Below are positions 34,368-43,634 of a stretch of 64,000 nucleotides of DNA, in pieces. Made by a program: the position numbers and the translations under genes. How positions within the stretch are numbered: the first letter of the stretch is position 1; every line of letters starts with the position of its first letter. Below the pieces are notes generated by a model. The model was given only the letters and a program-made list of their open reading frames with translations. It was not told the origin of the DNA and did no database searches. Source of the DNA: Hyphomonadaceae bacterium UBA1849 (GTDB taxonomy: Bacteria; Pseudomonadota; Alphaproteobacteria; Caulobacterales; Hyphomonadaceae); NCBI GenBank assembly GCA_002338565.1, contig DDIN01000004.1, positions 104,604 to 168,603 of the forward strand, written 5' to 3'.

Positions 34368-34958
34368 TTAGTCTTCGTCAGCCGGACCGCGCTCAGCAGC
34401 CGCTTCAGCAGCAGCTTCAGCCATTTCGGATGCAACAGCAGCTTCTTCAGCGCGCTGTTCAGCCATAGCAGCTTCGATCACGTTCTCGCCTGCAGCTTGA
34501 CGCTCGGCTTCGTCTTCAGAACGTGCAACGTTCATTGTGACAGTGATCGTGACTTCCGGGTGAAGACGAATTTCGACTTCGTGAAGACCGATAGTTTTGA
34601 TCGCCGTGTTCAGGAGAACCTGACGACGCTCAACTTTGGTACCAGCTTCAGTTGCCGCTTCAGCAACGTCGCGTGCCGCAACAGAGCCGAAGAGGTAGCC
34701 GTTTTCGCCAGCCTGACGGATCAGGGTGAACGTCGTTCCGTCGAGAGCTTCGCCGTTAGACGCAGCTTCTGCACGAGCTTTTTCGTTACGCGCTTCGATT
34801 TCAGCTTTTTCAGCTTCGAAGCGAGCACGGTTAGCATCGTTAGCGAGGAGCGCTTTGCCCTGAGGGATCAGGTAGTTGCGCGCAAAGCCGTTTTTAACTT
34901 CGACTTCGTCACCAATCGTTCCGAGTTTCTCGACACGTTCAAGAAGGATAACTTGCAT
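34368..34958 (-). CDS. rplI: 50S ribosomal protein L9
   Basis: 196 residues. The N-terminal L9 domain is standard (MQVILLERVEKLGTIGDEVEVKNGFARNYLIPQGKA), followed by the long connecting helix and the C-terminal domain (RRQVLLNTAIKTIGLHEVEIRLHPEVTITVTMNVAR). Beyond about residue 150 is a tail of some 45 residues rich in Ala and Glu (EEAAVASEMAEAAAEAAAE), ending GPADED, so the protein is longer than the 149-residue E. coli L9. Last gene of the rpsF-rpsR-rplI operon. Confidence 0.96.
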   Translation of the reverse strand: MQVILLERVEKLGTIGDEVEVKNGFARNYLIPQGKALLANDANRARFEAEKAEIEARNEKARAEAASNGEALDGTTFTLIRQAGENGYLFGSVAARDVAEAATEAGTKVERRQVLLNTAIKTIGLHEVEIRLHPEVTITVTMNVARSEDEAERQAAGENVIEAAMAEQRAEEAAVASEMAEAAAEAAAERGPADED

Positions 34959-34970
34959 TGTGGGCTCTCC

Positions 34971-35234
34971 TTACTGAACGCTGAACGGAAGCAGAGCGAG
35001 AACGCGGGCACGTTTGATGGCCTGAGCGAGCTTGCGCTGTTTCTTCTGGCTGACAGCCGTGATGCGAGCTGGAACGATTTTGCCTTTTTCAGACACATAG
35101 CGTTGCAGCAGTTTCACGTCTTTATAGTCGATTGCCGGAGCGTTCTCGCCAGAGAACGGGCAAACCTTGCGACGGCGACCGAAAGGACGGCGAGCCGGCA
35201 GGTTGGAGATATTCAGTTTTCCACCTTTTGACAT
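34971..35234 (-). CDS. rpsR: 30S ribosomal protein S18
   Basis: 87 residues with the S18 signature RRKVCPFSGENAPAIDYKDVKLLQRYVSEKGKI and a basic C-terminal half. It binds with S6 to the platform of the small subunit. Lies 9 bases after rpsF and 12 before rplI, the standard order. Confidence 0.97.
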   Translation of the reverse strand: MSKGGKLNISNLPARRPFGRRRKVCPFSGENAPAIDYKDVKLLQRYVSEKGKIVPARITAVSQKKQRKLAQAIKRARVLALLPFSVQ

Positions 35235-35243
35235 GGTTGCCTC

Positions 35244-35594
35244 CTAGTCTCTTTTGCGACGGTCGTCGCGGTCTTTGCGAGCGATGATCGCAGAAGGCTC
35301 GTCAGAGAGCTCTTCAACGCGGATCGTCATGTGACGCATGATGTCATCGTTGATACGAAGACGGCGCTCGAGTTCCTGGACCGCAGATGCTGGCGCATCA
35401 AGGTTCATAAGGGAGTAGTGACCCTTGCGAACTTTGTTGATTGGGTATGCCAGATTGCGAAGACCCCAGTACTCGGTCTTGCCGACCTTGCCGTTTTCGT
35501 CTTCGATGATTTTTGTGATGTCTTCAACGAGCGCTTCCACCTGTTGCGGTGAGATGTCTGGGCGCGCTACGAAGACGTGTTCGTAAAAAGCCAT
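35244..35594 (-). CDS. rpsF: 30S ribosomal protein S6
   Basis: 116 residues: MAFYEHVFVARPDISPQQVEALVEDI, LAYPINKVRKGHYSLMNLDAP and a charged C-terminal tail (ARKDRDDRRKRD). First gene of the ribosomal operon and divergent from fabD, so promoters for both lie within 35595-35785. Confidence 0.97.
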   Translation of the reverse strand: MAFYEHVFVARPDISPQQVEALVEDITKIIEDENGKVGKTEYWGLRNLAYPINKVRKGHYSLMNLDAPASAVQELERRLRINDDIMRHMTIRVEELSDEPSAIIARKDRDDRRKRD

Positions 35595-35785
35595 GTTTTA
35601 CCCTTTGGTTGGAAGGCGGCACCCGCTGACAAGGGAAGCAGCAGATGATGGCCCCGTTCCACGATTGGTACGGGCCGCTATCCAGTGAAGGCGGGCTTAA
35701 AGCGTAATAAGACAAAAAATGCAAGTGGCTTGTCATTTGCGTCTCGCATGGGTAGGGCATTCGGCTCTGAAAAGGACCTGTCACT

Positions 35786-36730
35786 ATGGACCACACAGCT
35801 TTTATCTTTCCGGGCCAGGGCGCCCAGTTCGTTGGAATGGGCAAAGAGCTCGCTGATGCTTTCGCAAGTGCTCGCGCCGTTTTCGAAGAAGTTGACGCTG
35901 CGCTCGGCGAAAACTTTTCCAGCCTGATCTGGGAAGGTTCCGATGATGATCTCAAACTGACAGCGAACACGCAGCCAGCTCTGATGGCGGTAAGCCTCGC
36001 GGCAACGCGTGCGCTTGAGGCCGAGTTCGGAATTAAAGTGGCTGATGCAACATATGTTGCGGGTCACTCTCTCGGTGAATATTCGGCTCTGGCTGCTGCG
36101 GGCGCGATCAGCGTTGGCGATGCGGCAAAGCTTCTTCGTTTCCGCGGCGAGTCCATGCAAAAAGCTGTTCCTGCAGGTGAGGGCGCCATGGCGGCTCTCC
36201 TTGGTGCAACAATCGAACAGGCTGAAGCCGCCTGCGCAGCATCTGGCGGCGTTTGCGAGATCGCTAACGACAATGCTCCCGGGCAGGTCGTCCTGTCCGG
36301 CGCAAAAGCGGCTGTTGAGGCGGCGGCTGAGTGGTCTAAAGAGAATGGGATCAAGAAAGCGGTGCTTTTGCCAGTCAGCGCGCCTTTCCATTGTAGCCTT
36401 ATGCAACCGGCTGCGGATGCGATGGCCGAAGCTCTGGCGGCAACAGAACTCAAGTCACCAATCGTGCCGGTCTACGCAAATGTGACTGCTGCGCCGGTTA
36501 CAGACCCTGCAGAAATCCGTAATCTGTTGGTCGAGCAGGTGACGGCACGTGTGCGCTGGCGCGAAAGCGTTGAGAAAATGGCTGCAGAAGGTGTTGTGAA
36601 CCTTGTAGAGTGCGGCGCAGGCAAAGTCCTGACCGTCATGAACCGACGCACTGTAAAAGGGCTGAACGGCACAGCACTGGGTACGCCATCTGATCTTGAG
36701 GCTTTTGCTGAAGCTCAGAATCAGGCCTGA
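35786..36730 (+). CDS. fabD: malonyl-CoA:ACP transacylase
   Basis: 314-residue enzyme that loads malonyl groups onto ACP for fatty-acid synthesis. Begins FIFPGQGAQFVGMGKELADA; active-site serine in AGHSLGEYSALAAAG; downstream His in VSAPFHCSLM. First gene of the fabD-fabG-acpP-fabF cluster; fabG follows after 31 bases. Confidence 0.96.
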   Translation: MDHTAFIFPGQGAQFVGMGKELADAFASARAVFEEVDAALGENFSSLIWEGSDDDLKLTANTQPALMAVSLAATRALEAEFGIKVADATYVAGHSLGEYSALAAAGAISVGDAAKLLRFRGESMQKAVPAGEGAMAALLGATIEQAEAACAASGGVCEIANDNAPGQVVLSGAKAAVEAAAEWSKENGIKKAVLLPVSAPFHCSLMQPAADAMAEALAATELKSPIVPVYANVTAAPVTDPAEIRNLLVEQVTARVRWRESVEKMAAEGVVNLVECGAGKVLTVMNRRTVKGLNGTALGTPSDLEAFAEAQNQA

Positions 36731-36761
36731 ACATCTTTTGGAAAAAGGGAGGATCGCTTCC

Positions 36762-37499
36762 ATGTTCGATCTGACGGGTAAAACTGCACTTGTGACTGGC
36801 GCTTCTGGCGGTATCGGTCGCGCAATCGCTGCAGCACTGTCTGCGCAGGGCGCGAAAGTTGCGCTGAGCGGGACGCGCGAAGCCGTTCTTGAAGAAGTGG
36901 CGTCCACACTGCCGGGCGAAACTTATATCGCACCGTGCAACCTCTCTGACATGGAGAGCGTCGCTGGCCTCGTGCCTTCTGTCGATAAAGGCTTCGGGCC
37001 TGTCGATATTCTGGTCGCGAACGCAGGTATCACGCGTGACAAGCTTCTGCTCCAGCAGAAAGAAGAAGACTGGGACTCAGTCGTAGACGTAAACCTCAAG
37101 GCTTACTCTATTCTCGCACGTACGAGCCTTCGTGGCATGATGAAGCGCCGCTTCGGCCGCATCATCGGTATCACGTCTATCGTTGGCGTTACGGGTAACC
37201 CGGGCCAGACGAACTATGCAGCGTCCAAAGCTGGTATGATTGGGTTCTCCAAATCGCTCGCTCAGGAAGTTGCGAGCCGTGGCATCACAGTAAATTGTGT
37301 GGCGCCAGGCTTTATCAGCTCTCCGATGACTGACGAACTTTCCGAAGCGCAGAAAGAACACCTTCTGGGCGGAATCCCTGTGGGTCGTCTGGGTTCTGGT
37401 GGCGACATCGCGTCTGCTTGTGTCTATCTCTCAAGCGAAGAAGCGGCTTATGTTACAGGGCAAACCCTGCATGTGAATGGCGGGATGGCAATGATTTAG
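36762..37499 (+). CDS. fabG: 3-oxoacyl-ACP reductase
   Basis: 245-residue SDR that reduces 3-oxoacyl-ACP with NADPH. TGASGGIGRAIAAALSAQGA, NAGITRDKLLL, catalytic Ser in ITSIVGVTGNPGQTNYAASKAG with Tyr and Lys, and the final VNGGMAMI. An in-frame extension of 22 codons overlaps fabD, but GGGAGG at 36748-36753 and the family's MFDLTGK start place it at 36762. Confidence 0.96.
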   Translation: MFDLTGKTALVTGASGGIGRAIAAALSAQGAKVALSGTREAVLEEVASTLPGETYIAPCNLSDMESVAGLVPSVDKGFGPVDILVANAGITRDKLLLQQKEEDWDSVVDVNLKAYSILARTSLRGMMKRRFGRIIGITSIVGVTGNPGQTNYAASKAGMIGFSKSLAQEVASRGITVNCVAPGFISSPMTDELSEAQKEHLLGGIPVGRLGSGGDIASACVYLSSEEAAYVTGQTLHVNGGMAMI

Positions 37500-37630
37500 C
37501 CTGTTAGGGCTAGTCAGGAAATCCCAGTCCGGATAATGGTCAAGCCGCAAAACATGTGCTAGCGGCGCAACACGCAAGCAGTTTACAAACAAGAGCTGAC
37601 TGCTCGCTCCATAATTAGAAGGAAGATGAA

Positions 37631-37867
37631 ATGTCTGATGTTTTCGAACGTGTGAAGAAAATCGTTGTCGAAAACCTCGAGGTAGAGGCGGACAAGGTAA
37701 CAGAAGCTGCTAGCTTCATTGACGACCTCGGCGCTGACAGCCTCGACCTCGTTGAACTCGTTATGGCTTTTGAAGAAGAGTTCGGTATCGAGATTGAAGA
37801 CGAAGTTCAGGAAAACATCCGCACCGTTGGTGACGCGGTAACTGAAATCAAGAAAACTCAGGGTTAA
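37631..37867 (+). CDS. acpP: acyl carrier protein
   Basis: 78-residue acidic protein that carries growing acyl chains on phosphopantetheine. The attachment serine is in GADSLDLVELVMAFEEEFG. The 131-base gap after fabG could hold its own promoter, as acpP is usually made at high level. fabF starts 8 bases downstream. Confidence 0.97.
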   Translation: MSDVFERVKKIVVENLEVEADKVTEAASFIDDLGADSLDLVELVMAFEEEFGIEIEDEVQENIRTVGDAVTEIKKTQG

Positions 37868-37875
37868 TCTTAGCG

Positions 37876-39159
37876 ATGAGACGGGTTGTTATTACAGGCA
37901 TTGGCCTCGTAACGCCTCTAGCGGGCAACCGCGAGGCGAGTTGGGAACGGTTGATTGAAGGGCGCTCTGGCGCGCAAAAGATTGACCTGTTTGATACTGA
38001 CGACCTGTCCTGCAAGATTGCGGCACAGGTTCCGTGGACGACCGGTCGTGGTGGAGGCGAGGGTGACCCTGAAGCCTTCGATCCAGACCGTGCCGGTTCC
38101 GCCAAGGAACGTCGCCGCGTTGGCGAATTCATCGTTTACGGCATGGCAGCCGCCGCCGAAGCGATCGAAGATTCTGGCTGGGTGCCAGAGACGGACGAAG
38201 AAAAATGCATGACTGGTGTTCTCATCGGTTCAGGCATTGGTGGTCTTCCTGAAATCGCTGAAACCGCTAAAATTCTGGAAGAGAGCGGGCCCCGCAAGGT
38301 CAGCCCGTTCTTTATCCCGAGTGCTCTGATCAACCTGTGCTCAGGCCAGGTGTCGATCAAGCACGGCTTTAAAGGCCCGAACCACTCAGTGGTAACGGCA
38401 TGTGCGACCGGTGCGCACGCAATCGGTGATTCTGCCCGCCTCATTCAGTATGGCGATGCGGACGTTATGGTTGCCGGTGGTACGGAAGGCTCGCTCTGCC
38501 GTATCGCAGTTGCAGGTTTTGCTGCAGCAAAAACCCTCTCCACGAAATTCAACGACGAACCGGAACGCGCATCACGTCCTTACGACAAAGACCGCGACGG
38601 CTTCCTGTTCGGCGAAGGCGCTGGCGTACTCGTTCTTGAAGAATACGAGCACGCGAAAAAGCGCGGCGCAAAAATCTATGCTGAAGTTCTCGGCTATGGC
38701 CTCTCTGGCGACGCGCACCACATCACGTCTCCTGCGGAAGACGGCAATGGTGGTTACCGCGCTATGGAAATGGCGCTGCGCCATGCCAAGCTGACGCCAG
38801 CAGACATCGACTACGTCAACACACACGGTACATCGACGCCGGTTGGTGACGAGATCGAGGTTCGCGCGATCGAACGTCTCTTCGGTGAGTCTGTAAAAGG
38901 TCTGTCTCTGTCCTCGACGAAATCGTCTATCGGTCACCTTCTGGGTGCGGCTGGTGCGGTTGAAGCGGCCTTCACGGCGCTTGCAGTCAAGAACAGCATG
39001 ATCCCTCCAACGCTGAACCTTGAGAACCCGTCCTTTGAATCCGAGATCGACCTGACACCGCTCAAGTCCAAGTCTCGCGAAATCAAATACGCGCTCTCCA
39101 ACTCGTTCGGTTTTGGCGGCACAAACGCAGCGCTCGTACTTGGACGTGTCGACGACTAA
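37876..39159 (+). CDS. fabF: 3-oxoacyl-ACP synthase II
   Basis: 427-residue condensing enzyme. Cys-His-His triad: TACATGAHAIGD (Cys), NTHGTSTPVGD (His) and KSSIGHLLGAAGAVE (His). Ends SFGFGGTNAALVL, as normal. Slightly longer than E. coli FabF because of an insertion in GRGGGEGDPEAFDPDRA near residue 60. Confidence 0.96.
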   Translation: MRRVVITGIGLVTPLAGNREASWERLIEGRSGAQKIDLFDTDDLSCKIAAQVPWTTGRGGGEGDPEAFDPDRAGSAKERRRVGEFIVYGMAAAAEAIEDSGWVPETDEEKCMTGVLIGSGIGGLPEIAETAKILEESGPRKVSPFFIPSALINLCSGQVSIKHGFKGPNHSVVTACATGAHAIGDSARLIQYGDADVMVAGGTEGSLCRIAVAGFAAAKTLSTKFNDEPERASRPYDKDRDGFLFGEGAGVLVLEEYEHAKKRGAKIYAEVLGYGLSGDAHHITSPAEDGNGGYRAMEMALRHAKLTPADIDYVNTHGTSTPVGDEIEVRAIERLFGESVKGLSLSSTKSSIGHLLGAAGAVEAAFTALAVKNSMIPPTLNLENPSFESEIDLTPLKSKSREIKYALSNSFGFGGTNAALVLGRVDD

Positions 39160-39203
39160 GGACAAGCGGCCTTGGCTAAGATCAGGTTTCCAGGAGTGAA
39201 ACG

Positions 39204-40232
39204 ATGAAATGGGTCACCAGGGCTTTGGTGGCCCTTCTCGTTTTAGCGCTCATCGCTGCAGGCGGTGCTTTCGCCGCTTACCAGTGGTTTCTTGGTCAGA
39301 TTAACCAGCCGGGCCCTATGGCGGGCGCTGAGAACCAGATCGTGCTTATCCCGCGCGGTGCCGGCACAATCCGCATTGGCGAACAGCTTGCCGAACAGGG
39401 GCTGATTGAGGACACACGTCTCTTCCGCCTTGCTTCCCGATATTACGAGCTCGACGCCAGCCTGAAAGCTGGCGAATACAGCATTCCGTCCGATGCCAGC
39501 ATCACCGAAATCCTCCGCCTGATGGAAGAGGGTGATGTTATTCTGCATCCGGTTCAGGTGATTGAAGGCTCGACTATTGCGCAGGCAATGCGCGCAATCG
39601 AGACCTCTGAAGTGCTGACAGGCGACATGCCTGAGACACCTGAAGAGGGAAGCTTCCTGCCGGACACCTATATGGTTACGCGAGGTACGACACGTGCCGA
39701 AGTTGTCCAGCTGCTCATAGGCGCTCAGGATACGCTGCTCGAAGAAATCTGGGCTAATCGTCAGCCTGATCTCCCGCTCGCATCTCCGGAAGAGTCGGTT
39801 ATCCTGGCATCTATTGTTGAAAAAGAGACAGGCAGCGTCGGTGATGAGGATCTCGTAGCAAGCGTGTTCATCAATCGTCTTAACCGCGGTATGCGTCTGC
39901 AGAGCGATCCTACGATCATTTACGGTATCTCACAGGGCGAACGTCTGACGCGCACTGTGAACGGGCAGGAAGTACAGCGTGGCCTGTATCGCTCTGAAAT
40001 CGACCGTTACACGCCTTACAACACCTATCAGATTGACCGCCTGCCGCCGACACCAATTTGCAATCCGAGTGAGGCGGCACTTCGCGCAGTTCTTCAGCCC
40101 GCGGAATCTGATTATCTATTCTTTGTTGCCGACGGTGAGGGGCACCACGTGTTCGCCCGCACCAACGCAGAACACAATCGCAATGTTGCGCGCTGGCGTC
40201 AGATTGAACGCAGCCGTCGCAACGCTCAATAA
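39204..40232 (+). CDS. mltG: endolytic murein transglycosylase MltG
   Basis: 342-residue enzyme that cuts nascent glycan strands and so sets their length. One N-terminal membrane anchor (ALVALLVLALIAAGGAFAAYQWF), a LysM-like middle region and the YceG catalytic part with the glutamate in ASIVEKETG, then SDPTIIYG and the end LFFVADGEGHHVFA. Placement after fabF is common in alphaproteobacteria. Confidence 0.95.
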   Translation: MKWVTRALVALLVLALIAAGGAFAAYQWFLGQINQPGPMAGAENQIVLIPRGAGTIRIGEQLAEQGLIEDTRLFRLASRYYELDASLKAGEYSIPSDASITEILRLMEEGDVILHPVQVIEGSTIAQAMRAIETSEVLTGDMPETPEEGSFLPDTYMVTRGTTRAEVVQLLIGAQDTLLEEIWANRQPDLPLASPEESVILASIVEKETGSVGDEDLVASVFINRLNRGMRLQSDPTIIYGISQGERLTRTVNGQEVQRGLYRSEIDRYTPYNTYQIDRLPPTPICNPSEAALRAVLQPAESDYLFFVADGEGHHVFARTNAEHNRNVARWRQIERSRRNAQ

Positions 40233-40243
40233 GGAGACACACC

Positions 40244-41128
40244 ATGCTCTCCAGCATGACAGGATTTGGCAGCGGACAAGGAGATGGCGCGCGCCTCTCA
40301 TGGCAGTTTGAAGCCAAGTCGGTAAACGGGCGTGGTCTCGATCTGCGACTCCATCTTCCGCCGGGATGTGAAGGTCTGGAAGCTGGCATTCGTGCTGCGT
40401 TCAAGTCGGCTTTCGCGCGTGGCAATATGCAGGCTTCGCTCAATCTCCGTGAGACCGGCGATGGTCAGCGAGTTTCGATTGATTCAGGCCTGCTCAATGC
40501 ACTTTCGCGTAAGGCTCGTTTAGCGGACCGTGCTGCTGGTCGTGGCGCTTCAACGTCTGCCGGTGATTTGTTTGCTCTGCGCGGCGTTATCTCCAATGAA
40601 CGTACTGCCATTGAAGTGTCTCTGGACAGCGAGATCGGCAAAGGCATCATGGATGCCGTCGGCGAGGCGATCGAACAGTTGAAGCGCGCACGCCAGACGG
40701 AAGGTCAGGCCCTGCTTGAGATTATGGAACGCATTGTGTCCGACATGGAAGCTGTGGTCGTTGAAGCGAAAGCCACCGCTGACGTTCAGCCTGCACAAAT
40801 GATGGCGCGTCTCAATGAGCGGGTGACAGGGCTCCTTTCTGATTCTCGTATCAGCGAAGAACGGCTTGAGCAGGAACTGGCTATTCTGGTCAGTAAGGCG
40901 GACGTCACAGAAGAGGTTGATCGCCTCTCGGCGCATCTGGTTGAGGCGCGGAATTTGTTCAAGTCAGGCAAGGCTGTAGGACGGAAACTTGATTTCCTGT
41001 CTCAAGAGCTTTTGCGCGAAGCAAATACGCTTGGCAGCAAGTCTGCGAGCCTTGAAATGACACGTCATTCGCTCGCCCTGAAATCGCTTATCGATCAGTT
41101 CAAGGAGCAGTCCGCAAATGTCGAATAG
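40244..41128 (+). CDS. YicC/YloC-family endoribonuclease
   Basis: 294 residues, starting LSSMTGFGSGQGDGARLSWQFEAKSVNGRGLDLRLHLP, the YicC N-terminal domain, and ending with the DUF1732 part (GRKLDFLSQELLREANTLGSKS). E. coli YicC acts on RNA such as the RyhB sRNA. Ends 11 bases inside gmk, a conserved yicC-gmk pair. Confidence 0.95.
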   Translation: MLSSMTGFGSGQGDGARLSWQFEAKSVNGRGLDLRLHLPPGCEGLEAGIRAAFKSAFARGNMQASLNLRETGDGQRVSIDSGLLNALSRKARLADRAAGRGASTSAGDLFALRGVISNERTAIEVSLDSEIGKGIMDAVGEAIEQLKRARQTEGQALLEIMERIVSDMEAVVVEAKATADVQPAQMMARLNERVTGLLSDSRISEERLEQELAILVSKADVTEEVDRLSAHLVEARNLFKSGKAVGRKLDFLSQELLREANTLGSKSASLEMTRHSLALKSLIDQFKEQSANVE

Positions 41129-41753
41129 TGCTCACCCGCGCCGCGGCCTTATGCTCGTCATTTCCAGCCCGTCCGGAGCTGGTAAAACCACACTGTCCCG
41201 AAAGCTGATGGATAAGTACGAAGATGTTCGTCTATCTGTTTCTGCGACGACACGTGCGCCGCGTCCGGGCGAACAGGACGGCGTGCATTACGACTTTGTC
41301 GATCATGCGCAGTTTGAACAGATGATCGAGGATCGTGAGTTTCTGGAATGGGCCAAAGTGTTCGACCATTTCTACGGAACGCCTCGCAAAGCTGTTGAGC
41401 GCCGCCTCTCTGAAGGCCGTGATGTGATCTTTGACGTAGACTGGCAGGGCGCTGATGCGATCCATGACCAGATGCCAAATGATGTTGTATCTGTGTTCGT
41501 GCTTCCGCCGAGCATTCAGGCGCTTCAGAAGCGTCTGGAAGAGCGTCCGGGTTCGGACCCTGAGAAGGTCGCTCGCCGCATGGCAGGTGCCAAAAGCGAA
41601 ATCAGCCATTGGCGTCGCTATGACTATGTCATTGTGAATGAAGATCTGAATGTGGCTTTCGAAGAGCTGGAGCGCATCCTTCTGACGGAGCGCCAGAAGC
41701 GCCTGCGTCAGCTTCGTCTCGAGCCTTTGGTTCAGAGCCTGCTCGCAGACTAA
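41118..41753 (+). CDS. gmk: guanylate kinase
   Basis: 211-residue kinase converting GMP to GDP. P-loop SSPSGAGKTTLSRKL, GMP-binding SVSATTRAPRPGEQDGVHYDFV and DVDWQGADAI. Last gene of the fab-mltG-yicC-gmk run; overlaps the stop of converging rsmA by 4 bases. Confidence 0.96.
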   Translation: MSNSAHPRRGLMLVISSPSGAGKTTLSRKLMDKYEDVRLSVSATTRAPRPGEQDGVHYDFVDHAQFEQMIEDREFLEWAKVFDHFYGTPRKAVERRLSEGRDVIFDVDWQGADAIHDQMPNDVVSVFVLPPSIQALQKRLEERPGSDPEKVARRMAGAKSEISHWRRYDYVIVNEDLNVAFEELERILLTERQKRLRQLRLEPLVQSLLAD

Positions 41754-42586
41754 AGCGCTTTCCACGCTGTCGTGAGATCACGAAACTCCTGCTGGGAGAG
41801 CGTCTCTGCACGACGGGTCGGATCAATGCCGACTGATTCCAGAAGCTGTTCTGTCGTAGCGCTCTGAGGCACGATCTGTTTCAGGCTCGCGCGCAGCATT
41901 TTACGTCTCTGACCGAATGCGGCTGCAGTGACAGTCTGCAAGGCATCCAGATGCGGATAAGCTTTGTCTTCTGCCAGTGGCTTCGCGGAGACGACCGCTG
42001 ATGCTACCTTCGGCGGAGGCTTGAACGCGCCCGGTGGCAGCGTAAATGCCATGCGCGGATCGATGACTGCGTGTGAGAGGACAGCGAGCCGCCCGTAGTG
42101 ATTGCTGCCCGGTTTTGCGCAAATGCGTTGCGCCACCTCTTTCTGGAACATGAGAGACATAGTGCCGAACAGAGACATCTGGTTCAGCCAGCCCACGAAG
42201 AGTGGGGTGCCGACATTGTAGGGCAGGTTGGCAACGATTTTGATATTCTGGCCGAGGCGGTGTTCGCTGATGAAGGCGGGCCAATCAATAGCCGTAGCAT
42301 CGCCCTTATGAACAGCGAGGCGTCCTTGAGATGCTTCAGGCCAGCTCAGAAGTGCTTCTGCGAAGCGATCATCCATCTCAACGCAGACCAGCTTTCTTAC
42401 GCTATTGTCCAACAGCGCACGCGTCAGGCCGCCCGGGCCAGGACCGATTTCGATAACATCGGCGCCGTCTACGGGGCCACCTGCGAGGGCAACACGTTTC
42501 AGAATATCGGGATCGAACAGAAAATGCTGGCCGAGCTTTTTATTAGCCGTCGCGCGCAGAAGTTCAGGTGCTTTGTCGTCAGTCAT
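41750..42586 (-). CDS. rsmA: 16S rRNA dimethyladenosine transferase
   Basis: Methyltransferase that dimethylates two adjacent adenines near the 3' end of 16S rRNA (KsgA). About 278 residues. Motifs: KKLGQHFLFDPDILKRV, SAM site VIEIGPGPGGLTRALL, and catalytic NLPYNVGTPLF. Two in-frame ATGs (42598 and 42586) overlap the end of pdxA; I chose the second, either is possible. Last gene of lptD-surA-pdxA-rsmA. Confidence 0.94.
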   Translation of the reverse strand: MTDDKAPELLRATANKKLGQHFLFDPDILKRVALAGGPVDGADVIEIGPGPGGLTRALLDNSVRKLVCVEMDDRFAEALLSWPEASQGRLAVHKGDATAIDWPAFISEHRLGQNIKIVANLPYNVGTPLFVGWLNQMSLFGTMSLMFQKEVAQRICAKPGSNHYGRLAVLSHAVIDPRMAFTLPPGAFKPPPKVASAVVSAKPLAEDKAYPHLDALQTVTAAAFGQRRKMLRASLKQIVPQSATTEQLLESVGIDPTRRAETLSQQEFRDLTTAWKAL

Positions 42587-43634
42587 GGGCGGCGTCATAT
42601 TCGATTCGGTTGCGGCTCATTGTGTCAGCCATGTTTATAGCGGCGATCAGGCTGTCGGCGCGCACATTAAATGCGCCAGCTGCGTCATGTGCCGTACCGT
42701 GATCGGGTGAGGTTCTGATGAATGGCAGACCAAGCGTCACATTCACGCCGCCCCACATATCCAGCGTCTTCAGCGGTGCAAGCCCCTGATCGTGATACAT
42801 AGCCAGCACAGCATCATACGCGCCTCTGAGCATTTCATGAAATACCGTATCGCCCGGACGCGGGCCAATAGCGTTGATGCCGGAAGCGTTCAGATCCTGA
42901 ATCGCAGGGATGATGACTGCCTGTTCTTCATGGCCCAGCATTCCATCTTCGCCTGCGTGCGGGTTCAGACCTGCAACGCCAATGCGTGCGCTATCTGCCG
43001 CGAAATCACGTTTGAGCGCCGTTGAGACGATCTCCGCCACCTGTTTTATAAGTGGTTCAGTGATCGCATCAGGCACGGCGCGTAGCGGCATGTGGATCGT
43101 TGTGAGTGCGACGCGAAGCCCGCCACCAATAAGCATCATGACCGGGTGGGGCGCTGGGGCACCCGTCAGTGTGCCTGCCAGTTCTGCAAGGTATTCGGTG
43201 TGGCCAGGGTGCTGAAAGCCCGCGGCTTTCAAAAGCGATTTGGCAATCGGATTGGTAACTACGGCGGAGGCCTTGCCATTCCAGACATCGTCCACGCCTA
43301 GTCTGATCGACTCAACAATCGCAGAACCTGTCGCGGTATCGGGCTCACCGGCGCGAACGTCAGGGCTCGCAATATCAATGACCGGAAGACCATCCGAGAA
43401 GACAGCTTCACATTCTGCCGGATCACTGATTTCGATGATGTCGACATCGAGGCCGGATTCACGCGCGCGATCTCGCATCGTCGCGACATTGCCGCGAAGA
43501 TAGAAGCTGCGTGTGTCCGGTATTTTCTGGAATGCCTGCCAGGCAAGGAGAGACGCCTGCGGGCCAACGCCCGCCGGATCTCCCTGCGTCAGAACAAGCG
43601 GTAACCGCTTATCGTCTGATAATTGTTGCGTCAC
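42579..43634 (-). CDS. pdxA: 4-hydroxythreonine-4-phosphate dehydrogenase
   Basis: 351-residue NAD enzyme of pyridoxal-phosphate synthesis. LVLTQGDPAGVGPQ at the N-terminus, metal and substrate sites in LNPHAGEDGMLGHEE, MYHDQGLAPLK and TSPDHGTAHDAAG. The best start is a GTG at 43634, which overlaps surA by 26 bases; no later Met fits before the conserved N-terminus. Confidence 0.94.
   Translation of the reverse strand: MTQQLSDDKRLPLVLTQGDPAGVGPQASLLAWQAFQKIPDTRSFYLRGNVATMRDRARESGLDVDIIEISDPAECEAVFSDGLPVIDIASPDVRAGEPDTATGSAIVESIRLGVDDVWNGKASAVVTNPIAKSLLKAAGFQHPGHTEYLAELAGTLTGAPAPHPVMMLIGGGLRVALTTIHMPLRAVPDAITEPLIKQVAEIVSTALKRDFAADSARIGVAGLNPHAGEDGMLGHEEQAVIIPAIQDLNASGINAIGPRPGDTVFHEMLRGAYDAVLAMYHDQGLAPLKTLDMWGGVNVTLGLPFIRTSPDHGTAHDAAGAFNVRADSLIAAINMADTMSRNRIEYDAAHD

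Noticed and set aside
34335..35231. 298-codon plus-strand open frame
   Set aside because: Lies opposite rplI and rpsR, which are certain. Its translation is Phe/Ser-rich with no recognisable fold, a mirror of the ribosomal genes' codon bias.
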